A DNA stretch of 53,527 nucleotides from Novosphingobium sp. FKTRR1 (GTDB taxonomy: Bacteria; Pseudomonadota; Alphaproteobacteria; Sphingomonadales; Sphingomonadaceae): assembly GCF_020404405.1 (NCBI RefSeq), contig NZ_JAIZDA010000026.1, positions 1 through 53,527 on the forward strand, read 5' to 3'. The position numbers and the translations under genes were made by a program. A model generated the notes under the pieces. The model saw nothing but the letters and a program-made list of their open reading frames with translations, ran no database searches and was not told where the DNA came from. Shown here one piece after another: positions 32,196-39,795 of this stretch (positions within the stretch are counted from its first letter, which is position 1; each line of letters starts with the position of its first letter).

Positions 32196-33516
32196 ACACG
32201 GTCTCTCCCCCGATCAACACTGTGCGCAGGCGATCGGCCGTGAGATCGGCAAGCACATCGGCCAACGTCCCATCGCACAGGATCAGATCAGCGCGCGTCC
32301 CTGGCATGATCGCTCCACTGCAGTAGAGTCGCAGCGCTGCCAGCGCTTCGAGCTGTTCCGCCTGCCCAAGCGGGCGGCCACCGGCTGTCCGGCGATCCCG
32401 CGCAGTGCGCATCGCCAGCCAGGGATCAGCACTGGCATAGGGCGCGTCCGACCCGCCAAGAAGCGCGATTCCGGCGCGCGCCAGCCGTGCGGCAGGGTAA
32501 AGGTCGTTCTGCTGTTCACACGCAACCGTATCCAGATAGCGGTCCCCGCGATCATGGATGAATGCCGGATTGGTCACGATGGTTAGCCCGGCCGAGGCGA
32601 TCACCGGCACAAAGGCGTGCGGGATGAGCCCGCCATGCTCGATCCGATCGCCTTGCTGTGCGCCGCCGGCAACCTCCAGTGCGGCGAGAAACAGCGCCAA
32701 TTCGGCTTCGGTCACACAGTGCGCGGCCACAGCGCGCTCCTGCCTGCGGGCCTCGCCGATCCGTACAGCCAGCGCGTCAAGTTCAGGCGGGTCGCGCTCG
32801 TCAATCAGCAGCTTGAGCGCGCCGAGCGTGTAACCGTCGCCCCGCCCCAGCGCCTCGCTCCCCATCAAGACGAGCCGCTGCGGCAGCGCGCCTGCCAAGA
32901 GCCGCGCCTCATCGGGCCCATTGTGCGCACCCGCATCGGTCAGACCGCTAAGCCCGAGCGCCGCGAGCTCATGGCCCAGCGCCGCCAGATCGGGCAGACT
33001 GCGTGGAAGCGCGCGCGCGAGCCAGCGGTCTTCGCGCCAGAACCGGCCGGTCGGTCGTCCCGCCGTATCGCGCTCTGCCCCCGGGGGCCAAGCACTGCTG
33101 TCCAGCGCCGCGAGCCCGGCGGAATTGAGCACCCACAGCGCGCCAGTCCGGTCCTGCAAGCGCACCGGGCGATCAGGAACCCAGCGATCGATCTGCGCTG
33201 CGTCGGGGAGACCGGCAGCGCGCTCGTCATAACCGACCGCGCGCAGCCATGACCCGGACGGAGCGCCCGCAAGCGCGGCGCATATCGCGGCTTCGCTGGT
33301 AAGCCCGGCCAGATCGACCGATTGCCGCCGCGCGGCCAGCGCCAGAATGTGCAGGTGATGATCGTGCAGTCCCGGTAGCAACGTGCCGCCGCGGCAATCG
33401 ATTTCCGGTGCACCGTGCGGCGCATCGCAGCCCATTGCCGCAATCATGCCGTCGGCAAGCTGAATATCGCACAACGCTCCGCCCCACGGACGAACCTGGC
33501 GAAGGATCGTGCTCAC
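32182..33516 (-). CDS. Amidohydrolase-3 (YtcJ-like) metal-dependent hydrolase
   Basis: 444 aa. It has the N-terminal beta-sandwich, then PGLHDHHLHILALA (H-x-H metal site), a loop with GLSGLTDAGAHNG, His in VAAHCVTEAE, HGGLIPHAF, and GGSDAPYASADPWLAM with the metal Asp. It ends GTRADLILCDGTL with the second half of the sandwich. This matches the amidohydrolase_3/YtcJ family, usually of unknown amide or lactam substrate. Start GTG 33516 overlaps the previous stop (GTGA). Last gene of the eight-gene minus operon; tail overlaps the convergent thiolase-like gene. In this context it may open a ring or hydrolyse a conjugate (inference). Confidence 0.85.
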   Translation of the reverse strand: MSTILRQVRPWGGALCDIQLADGMIAAMGCDAPHGAPEIDCRGGTLLPGLHDHHLHILALAARRQSVDLAGLTSEAAICAALAGAPSGSWLRAVGYDERAAGLPDAAQIDRWVPDRPVRLQDRTGALWVLNSAGLAALDSSAWPPGAERDTAGRPTGRFWREDRWLARALPRSLPDLAALGHELAALGLSGLTDAGAHNGPDEARLLAGALPQRLVLMGSEALGRGDGYTLGALKLLIDERDPPELDALAVRIGEARRQERAVAAHCVTEAELALFLAALEVAGGAQQGDRIEHGGLIPHAFVPVIASAGLTIVTNPAFIHDRGDRYLDTVACEQQNDLYPAARLARAGIALLGGSDAPYASADPWLAMRTARDRRTAGGRPLGQAEQLEALAALRLYCSGAIMPGTRADLILCDGTLADVLADLTADRLRTVLIGGETVFSRD

Positions 33517-34436
33517 GCCAACCGCCTAGCATAGGCCGCAGCGACCCGCGCCATCGCCATGTCAATCAACCCGCGCTGTCCCGCCAGCACAGCCTGGGCC
33601 GCTTCAAATCCGGTCAGTGGATCGGCCAGAGCATCGCCCAGGAAGCCCGGTTCGCCGCTCTCCCAGCTGACCAGCCCGCCCGCCACGGCGCAATCGTCGC
33701 CAAAGCCGACACGCTCGGCGCCAGGGCCGTGAAAGCCATGCGCAGTGATCGCCACCCAGGTCAGGTCCGGCCATTTTTCTGGAACCAGTCCTAGTCGAGC
33801 AAGCGCTGCCGGGCGGGCACTGGTGACAAGAACATCCGTCTTAGCGATTTGCTGGTACAACTCCTCCCGACCCTGCGGTGTGCGCAAGTCGAGCGCGAGG
33901 CGGGTCTTGTCCGCGTTGATCCGCGCATCAAGCAGAGGCGAGACCTGCGGGGTAGGGTCGGGCCGGCCAAGGCTCTCGATCCGGACAACCGCAGCCCCGG
34001 CGCGCGCGAGCAACCCGGCACATAGTGGCCCGGCCCACAGTGCGGCGAGATCCACTACCTTGCGCGGAGCGCAGACCGGATCAACTGGCGCTAGGTCCTG
34101 CTCCATACATTCCCCGAGCACAGCGACCGGTAGCTGCAGTTCCGCAGCGCGGTCGCGGAAGGTCGCTGCAGAAATTCCAGCCGCCAGACCTTTCAAAGCT
34201 GCCCAAGGCTCCTTTTCGCTGCCGCACAGGACAGGAACCAGTTCCCGATCCTCGGCGCGCGCAAGATTGAGCGCAACCCAGCCATCTCGCGCCGGCAGCA
34301 GGCGGCAATGCCGGTTGGCCGATTGGATGCCTGGCCTGTCCAGCCCGCCGGGCGCGTCGCGAACCAGCAATTCACGAGCGGACAAGCCAAGCCCCGCAAG
34401 GCGCGGCGTCAGAATAGCCTCCAGTGCCCCGCTCAT
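33513..34436 (-). CDS. CaiB/BaiF CoA-transferase with apparent circular permutation
   Basis: 307 aa, shorter than the normal 400. Residues 127-300 match the usual N-terminal half: VVDLAALWAGPLCAGLLARA, VVRIESLGRPDP, LALDLRTPQGREELYQ, and LIDMAMA with the catalytic Asp292. Then the protein ends. Residues 1-115 match what normally follows: NRHCRLLPARDGWVALNL resembles the NPFMGVFKTSDGGFINLT segment of the complete CoA-transferase at 35442. ATFRDRAAELQLPVAVLGE resembles the '..W...L...GVP.G' helix. The domain order is therefore C-half then N-half. Start ATG 34436 overlaps the crotonase stop (ATGA). Activity is plausible because the Asp is kept, but unproven. Confidence 0.8.
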   Translation of the reverse strand: MSGALEAILTPRLAGLGLSARELLVRDAPGGLDRPGIQSANRHCRLLPARDGWVALNLARAEDRELVPVLCGSEKEPWAALKGLAAGISAATFRDRAAELQLPVAVLGECMEQDLAPVDPVCAPRKVVDLAALWAGPLCAGLLARAGAAVVRIESLGRPDPTPQVSPLLDARINADKTRLALDLRTPQGREELYQQIAKTDVLVTSARPAALARLGLVPEKWPDLTWVAITAHGFHGPGAERVGFGDDCAVAGGLVSWESGEPGFLGDALADPLTGFEAAQAVLAGQRGLIDMAMARVAAAYARRLA

Positions 34437-35449
34437 GCTTCGACCGCTTGAATCAGACCCCAGTCCAGCGCCTGTCCCGCACCGATCCGAAAGCCACCGA
34501 GCACCAGCCAGAAGAGGCGATGCCGCCCAATCGCACGGGCCAGGGTCACCGTGCCGCCCGCGCCAGGGATCAGGCCCATTCTAAGTTCGGGCAATTGTAC
34601 CACCAGATCAGGCGTCGCGATCCGCCGCGCCGCTGCAGCCGGAATCTCGATCCCCGAACCGATGCAGGCACCATGCATATGCACCGTCGCGCGATGACCG
34701 AGGCGGTGGAGCACCCGCGCGGCACTGCGCTGGGTCCGGACTAGATGTGCTCGCGCCAGATCATCGGCTGTTCCGAATTCAGCAAGCGACCCTCCGGTCG
34801 AAAAGCATTTGCCCTCGGCCCGAACTACAAGGTCGGGGAGGCTGGGATCTTCCAGCACGTTGACCAGCGCTTCATACAGTGCGTCACGCATCGTTGCGGT
34901 CATAGCATTGCGGTTGCCGGGTGAAGCTAGCGTGAGTGTGACCAGATCCCCCTCGCGCGCAAAGCTGACCGGGTCGCAGGCTTGAACACCTGGGCCCCCG
35001 CGAGCAAGCACGCTCAACCAACGGGTAAACTCGCCGCCACCCAGCAAAGCCGAATAGGCGAGCGATTCAAGCTCCAGTGCCGTATCGAAAGCCAGCCCCT
35101 CTGCCTGACGCAACACGCGGGCAAGAATCGCGGTTGCGATAGGCGACTGCTTGACTGCCTGCTGAACCGTTGCCAGTTGCGCCGCGAGCCTCTGGGGCGG
35201 AACCTGCACCCACGGCGACGGTGCATCGACGCAGGTCGTAACCATCGCGTCATAGGCGGCTGGATCGACAGCAGGCAGCAGCCCCTCGGAGTCGAGCAGC
35301 ACAGCAATTGCACCCGCCGGCAGCGGATCACCGGGCACGAGCAGAACCAGCGGCGATCCGAAGATCGGCGAGAACGCCTCCTCGCCAAGCAGGTCGGATG
35401 GAAAACTAGGCATCCCCCATTCCATCGGCCAAACAAGGGTATCAGGCAA
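34433..35449 (-). CDS. Enoyl-CoA hydratase (crotonase) with C-terminal helices moved to the N-terminus
   Basis: 338 aa. The crotonase core is residues 163-338: FAREGDLVTLTLASPGNRNA, CFSTGGSLAEF, GACIGSGIEIP (Glu268) and LPELRMGLIPGAGGT (Glu288), so both catalytic Glu positions of hydratases are present. It stops at ALDWGLIQAVEA, exactly where the usual helical C-terminal domain should begin. Residues 84-145 look like that missing domain: VPPQRLAAQLATVQQAV, then ILARVLRQAEGLAF and ELESLAYSALLGGGEF. This resembles the tail of the normal crotonase at 49947. Residues 1-80 are unrecognised. TTG 35449 overlaps the upstream stop. A permuted crotonase is the simplest reading. Confidence 0.8.
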   Translation of the reverse strand: MPDTLVWPMEWGMPSFPSDLLGEEAFSPIFGSPLVLLVPGDPLPAGAIAVLLDSEGLLPAVDPAAYDAMVTTCVDAPSPWVQVPPQRLAAQLATVQQAVKQSPIATAILARVLRQAEGLAFDTALELESLAYSALLGGGEFTRWLSVLARGGPGVQACDPVSFAREGDLVTLTLASPGNRNAMTATMRDALYEALVNVLEDPSLPDLVVRAEGKCFSTGGSLAEFGTADDLARAHLVRTQRSAARVLHRLGHRATVHMHGACIGSGIEIPAAAARRIATPDLVVQLPELRMGLIPGAGGTVTLARAIGRHRLFWLVLGGFRIGAGQALDWGLIQAVEA

Positions 35450-36671
35450 TGGCCCCCTTGCCCTTGAGCGCCTCGATCCGGTCCCATTCGAGCCCCAGTT
35501 CCATCAGAAACAACTCGGTATGTTCGGAGGCTTCGGGGGCACGCGTGTTGCTGGCCGGTTGCTTGTCGAACTGCACCGGATTGGCAACCAGCTTGATGGG
35601 CGCACCGCCATCGGCGCTTTCAACCTCGAATATGAAGCCGTTCGCCTGAACCTGCTCGTCATGCTCGATATCGGCTGGCGACTGGTAGGCGGCCCATTGC
35701 CCCTTCATCGTTTTGAGCTGCTCCTGCCAATAGGCGAACGGCTGCGAGGCCATGGCTTTCTTGACCTCATGAAAAGCGGCAAGCGAGTTCTCCCACAGTT
35801 TTTCAACAGTCGCAAAGCGCGCATCAACTGCGCATTCGGGAATACCGAGGTGCGTAAAGGTATCCTCGATCAGCTGCGAGGGGGACAACACAGTGAGATT
35901 GATAAAGCCACCATCCGATGTCTTGAACACCCCCATAAACGGATTGCTGCCGACTACGTCTTGCCCTGGCAGGGCGTTGGCAAAGGGATTGGTCTTGAGT
36001 TCGATGCACACGTCGATGCTGCAGGCAGTTGCCCAGATCCCAGATGAAAGGAGCGAAACATCGACCTCGGTAGCCTCGCCGGTGCGCTCGCGGTGGAACA
36101 GCGCTGCGGCAATCCCTCCGGCGATGTTCATGCCGCCAATCGTGTCACCGTACGCAGGGCCGGGCTGGAGCAGCGGGCCTTCCAGTTCCTTCGGTGTGAC
36201 CAGGATAGACGACCCGCCGCGTGCCCAGTATGCGGTGGAATCAAAGCCGCCCTTGTCGCGCTCGGGGCCCTTTTCGCCAAAGGCCGAGCCGCGAACATAG
36301 ATGATGTTGGGGTTGGCAGCGCGGATGTGCTCAAGGTCTATTCCCAGTTTCTGGCGGGCCGAAGGGAGATAGTTGGTCAGAAACACGTCGCAGGTCTTGG
36401 CGATCTCATAGAGTAGTTCGCGTCCCTCGGCGGTCGAGATGTCTATCCCCACGCTGCGCTTGCCGCGGTTGGGGTGCTGCATAAGCGCGGAGCGCTGCGG
36501 ATTGACCGCAAGGCGCTGCAGTTCCTTGATCCCGCGCTGCGCATCGCCGCGCACCGGATGCTCGATTTTGATAACGTCGGCGCCCCAGTCGGTCAGTACC
36601 GCACCCGCCGCCGGAACGAACGTGAACTGCGCCACTTCCAGGACGCGCACGCCTTTCATTACCTTGGTCAT
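35442..36671 (-). CDS. CaiB/BaiF family III CoA-transferase
   Basis: 409 aa, normal length and order. N-terminal VRVLEVAQFTFVPAAGAVL, GADVIKIEHPVRGDAQRG, NRGKRSVGIDIS, then the catalytic Asp in TEVDVSLLSS and the second domain with NPFMGVFKTSDGGFINLT. It exchanges CoA between carboxylates. ATG 36671 is chosen because AAGGGA precedes it; a TTG at 36686 also fits but overlaps the previous stop. Member of the eight-gene minus operon, between aldehyde dehydrogenase and the permuted crotonase. It would load CoA on the acid made by the aldehyde dehydrogenase. Confidence 0.92.
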   Translation of the reverse strand: MTKVMKGVRVLEVAQFTFVPAAGAVLTDWGADVIKIEHPVRGDAQRGIKELQRLAVNPQRSALMQHPNRGKRSVGIDISTAEGRELLYEIAKTCDVFLTNYLPSARQKLGIDLEHIRAANPNIIYVRGSAFGEKGPERDKGGFDSTAYWARGGSSILVTPKELEGPLLQPGPAYGDTIGGMNIAGGIAAALFHRERTGEATEVDVSLLSSGIWATACSIDVCIELKTNPFANALPGQDVVGSNPFMGVFKTSDGGFINLTVLSPSQLIEDTFTHLGIPECAVDARFATVEKLWENSLAAFHEVKKAMASQPFAYWQEQLKTMKGQWAAYQSPADIEHDEQVQANGFIFEVESADGGAPIKLVANPVQFDKQPASNTRAPEASEHTELFLMELGLEWDRIEALKGKGAIA

Positions 36672-36682
36672 GCCTTGTCCCT

Positions 36683-38158
36683 TCAAGCAGCGTGGAAGCT
36701 GATGACCTTCTGATAGGTGAACTCGTTGAGGCCATCCTCGCCGTATTCGCGGCCATAACCTGAGCGCTTGATCCCACCGAACGGCGCATCGGAAAGCATT
36801 GTGCCGCCGCCGCCATTGATCGCGACGCTGCCGGTGCGGATGCGCAGCGCCATTTCGAATGCTTTGCCGGCATCGCCCGAACAGATCGCGCCGGAGAGCC
36901 CGAAATCGCTGGCATTGGCGAGCGCAATCGCCTCATCGTCATCGTCGAAACCGATCACTGCCCCGATCGGTCCGAACACTTCCTCCTGTGCGAGACGGCT
37001 GTTGTTCTTCACGTTGTCGAACAGCGTCGGCTCGAAGAAAAAACCCTTTTCTAGTCCATCAGGACGCTTGCCGCCCGCGACCAGCGTTGCGCCTTCGTCC
37101 TGTGCAATTTGCACGTACCGCTCGGTACGTGCGCGCGCGACTTCGCGGATTAACGGGCCGTAGGAAACGGAGGGATCGGCGGGGTTACCAATCTTGATAT
37201 ACGCCATCATCGCTTTCAGAGTTTCCACGAACTGCGGGCGGATCGCATTGTGGACGAGATGCCGGGTGGTAAGCGCGCAACCCTGGCCGCAATGGATAGT
37301 AAAGCCGCCCAGCGCCGCCATCGCTGCTTCCTGCAGATTGGCATCTGCGCGCACGATCAGCGCCGACTTTCCGCCCAGCTCCATCACAATCCGCTTGAGC
37401 GTGGGCGCACCCTGCGCTTGGATCATTTCCCCGACTTTGTCAGAGCCGGTAAAGTGCACCAGATCGACCCGCTTGTCGCTTGTCAGCAGCCGGCTTGCTT
37501 CGACATCCCCGGTGACGATGCTGAGCACCCCTTTAGGTAGTCCAACCTCGTCGGCGATCTCACCCAGGATCAGGGCCTCCATCGGCGTATAAGGCGACGG
37601 TTTGAGCACCACCGTGCAACCGACGACCAGTGCCGGGACGACTTTGCCAATATTGAGGAAGAAGGGGAAGTTGTAGGGCGAAATCGCAGCTACCACACCC
37701 ACTGGCTCGCGGCTGATCACCGCTGTGCCCAGCGTGGTCGTGCCCTGTGCATTGGGGGTCAGTTCCACCGGCAAAGGCGTGATCGCCGGGCGGCTAGCGA
37801 GTTCCACCGTGCGGCGGGCATGCTTCATCGGGATGCCGTATTGCAGGAACCCGGCGAGCATCTGGGTCGCCCCGGCCTCGGCCACTATCATCGCCACAAT
37901 CGCCTCGCGCCGCGCATCGATCGCATCAAGGAAGCGGGTCATCATCGCCTGGCGCTGCGCCACCGGAAGACGCGGCCAATCGCCATGATCAAATGCCTCG
38001 CGTGCTGCGGCTATCGCGGCCTCGACTTGCGCCGTGCTGCCCACAGGCGCTTCGATGAGGAGGCTTTCATCGGCGGGGTTGATCACCGGCTCGCTGATCT
38101 CGGTCTGTTGCCATTCGCCGCCGACGTAGATGCAACCGGGATGTTTCAGGAAGGTCAT
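36683..38158 (-). CDS. Aldehyde dehydrogenase (NAD(P)+), second copy
   Basis: 491 aa. AAISPYNFPFFLNIGKV (Asn motif), VLKPSPYTPMEAL, HFTGSDKVGEM, base Glu in MELGGKSALIVRAD, nucleophilic Cys in IHCGQGCALTTRH (about 294), EVFGPIGAVIGF. GAGGA lies upstream of ATG 38158. Same length as the ALDH at 24705 but clearly diverged. It sits 10 nt after a P450 and 11 nt before a CoA-transferase, so the order P450, ALDH, CoA-transferase reads as hydroxylation, aldehyde oxidation and CoA loading. Confidence 0.92.
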   Translation of the reverse strand: MTFLKHPGCIYVGGEWQQTEISEPVINPADESLLIEAPVGSTAQVEAAIAAAREAFDHGDWPRLPVAQRQAMMTRFLDAIDARREAIVAMIVAEAGATQMLAGFLQYGIPMKHARRTVELASRPAITPLPVELTPNAQGTTTLGTAVISREPVGVVAAISPYNFPFFLNIGKVVPALVVGCTVVLKPSPYTPMEALILGEIADEVGLPKGVLSIVTGDVEASRLLTSDKRVDLVHFTGSDKVGEMIQAQGAPTLKRIVMELGGKSALIVRADANLQEAAMAALGGFTIHCGQGCALTTRHLVHNAIRPQFVETLKAMMAYIKIGNPADPSVSYGPLIREVARARTERYVQIAQDEGATLVAGGKRPDGLEKGFFFEPTLFDNVKNNSRLAQEEVFGPIGAVIGFDDDDEAIALANASDFGLSGAICSGDAGKAFEMALRIRTGSVAINGGGGTMLSDAPFGGIKRSGYGREYGEDGLNEFTYQKVISFHAA

Positions 38159-38168
38159 GGAGATATCC

Positions 38169-39425
38169 TCAGGCTACGTCCCAGACGATCGGGAGATTGC
38201 GGATCGAGAGCAGGCCGGGCGTGACCGTTGTATCGGTGCCGGGCTTGATCCGGAAGGGCTGCGGAATGCGTGTGAACCATTCGTCCAGCAGCACTCTAAG
38301 CTCACGCCGGGCGAGATGCGCGCCCAAGCAAAGATGGATGCCGCCAGAGAGTGTATAGTGCCGGTTGACCTGACGCTCGGGATCGAATCGGCGCGGATCG
38401 GGGAACTGCGCGGGATCGAAATTGCCTGACGTGTTGTAGACCGAAACCCAGTCTCCCGCCTTGATCGCCACATCGTGCCAGACGAAATCACGTTTCACCT
38501 TGCGGCCTGAATTAACCAGCGGCTGGACCCGCAGAAACTCCTCGACCGCAGTGGAGATGGTCGCAGGGTTGTCGCGAATGCGGGCCTGCAGTGCCTGATC
38601 CATACCGAGACGGCGGTACATCTGGCTGACCGATGAAGCCACGGTATCGAGCCCGCCAAGCCAAAGGAACCAGGTCATCCCGATCACCTCCTCCACGTTC
38701 AGCGGTTGGCCATCAAGCACGCCATTGGCGATATAGCTACCCAGCGTCCCATCTGGCGCCACCTGTTTTTCGGCAATGAATCCGCGCAGATAAGCGAGAA
38801 TGCTGCGCACCGCCGCTGCCTTGGTCGCAATGTCAGGCTCGTGCAGAATGTCCCATTCCCAAGCGAGGAACTGATCGAACATGGCAAACGGCAGGCCCAT
38901 CAGATCAAGGAACACCTTGACCGGAAATACGCGCCCGAAATCATGGGCGATATCGACCTCGCACCGCGCGGAGAACGCATCAATCATTTCTCCAATGATC
39001 GCGCGGATTCGCGGCTCCATTGTCTTCATCGCTACCGGCGTGAACCATGGATTGAGAAACCGCCGGTACTTTGCGTGATCGGGCGGATCGATACCCAATG
39101 GGATTGAGGGCCAGGTCTCACCCGCCAGCGCCTGAAACTGTGCCACCCCTTCTGTCGAAAACAGATCGTTATCCTCGTAGACTCGTCGAATATCCTCATA
39201 CCGGGTCACCACCCAGGCCCCGCACTGGTTACCGCTCGTCGGCCACGGATAGTAGTGGATCGGCGGGAACGAGGGATCGCGCAGCACGTCGGTTTCTGCG
39301 TAAGGATCGGGCAAGTCGTTTGCGAGCTGGCCGTTGGCGAAACGCGTGTCGAGCACCAGTTCTGGCGGGACGTGCGCAGGCACCGCTGGGGCATCGGCGG
39401 GCGCACTGGCGACCGGACAGGTCAT
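38169..39425 (-). CDS. Cytochrome P450 with atypical heme loop
   Basis: 418 aa soluble P450. I-helix WLGGLDTVASS (acid-alcohol Asp-Thr), K-helix EEFLRVQP (E-x-x-R), and heme loop YTLSGGIHLCLGAHLARREL with the ligand Cys at about 365. The family pattern F-x-x-G-x-H-x-C-x-G has Leu at the Phe position here. That Phe normally packs on the heme sulfur, so redox tuning may differ. The Pro-rich N-terminus has no membrane anchor. Start ATG 39425 overlaps the stop of the small membrane protein (ATGA). No ferredoxin nearby. Camphor-type (CYP101/CYP111-like) P450s resemble it in the PPDHAKYRRFLNPWF motif. Confidence 0.91.
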   Translation of the reverse strand: MTCPVASAPADAPAVPAHVPPELVLDTRFANGQLANDLPDPYAETDVLRDPSFPPIHYYPWPTSGNQCGAWVVTRYEDIRRVYEDNDLFSTEGVAQFQALAGETWPSIPLGIDPPDHAKYRRFLNPWFTPVAMKTMEPRIRAIIGEMIDAFSARCEVDIAHDFGRVFPVKVFLDLMGLPFAMFDQFLAWEWDILHEPDIATKAAAVRSILAYLRGFIAEKQVAPDGTLGSYIANGVLDGQPLNVEEVIGMTWFLWLGGLDTVASSVSQMYRRLGMDQALQARIRDNPATISTAVEEFLRVQPLVNSGRKVKRDFVWHDVAIKAGDWVSVYNTSGNFDPAQFPDPRRFDPERQVNRHYTLSGGIHLCLGAHLARRELRVLLDEWFTRIPQPFRIKPGTDTTVTPGLLSIRNLPIVWDVA

Positions 39426-39781
39426 CGTGAAGCCCCTTGTTCAATGTAATGGCGGCCCAGCAGCAATGCTGCCAAATTGCCGTTGGTGCGGAAGGATTCA
39501 ATCAGCAGATAGGCAAATGTGAACAGGCATCCGCCCATCACCGACAGCACCGCGAAGACAGCACCAAGCGGCCGGGATTGGGCCCGCCAGACCATCCAAG
39601 CTGCGACCAGCAACAGCAGGCAAAAGAAGTCGGTGTTGAACTGTGCTCGCCAGGGATGTGTCATGTCACCAAAGAAGGTGTCGCCAGCCTTGCTCCACCC
39701 GAGCGTCTCCCCGGCGTGGAAAGTACCAACGAGCAAGCGCACCCAGAGCGCCGTGAGCGCAATCCGGAAAAGGTGGATCAT
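39422..39781 (-). CDS. Small membrane protein, about three transmembrane helices, unknown function
   Basis: 119 aa. Hydrophobic segments at residues about 5-25 (ALTALWVRLLVGTF), 50-65 (FFCLLLLVAAWMVW) and 70-95 (LGAVFAVLSVMGGCLFTFAYLL). The middle loop is rich in Trp and acidic/aromatic residues (WSKAGDTFFGDMTHPWRAQF). I do not recognise a functional family. It is translationally coupled to the P450 (ATGA overlap) and lies 14 nt after an amidohydrolase gene. It might bring substrate or anchor the P450 at the inner membrane (inference). Could also be an unrelated permease fragment, but the frame is intact and the coupling argues for a real gene. Confidence 0.72.
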   Translation of the reverse strand: MIHLFRIALTALWVRLLVGTFHAGETLGWSKAGDTFFGDMTHPWRAQFNTDFFCLLLLVAAWMVWRAQSRPLGAVFAVLSVMGGCLFTFAYLLIESFRTNGNLAALLLGRHYIEQGASR

Positions 39782-39795
39782 TGTCCTTGTCCCTT

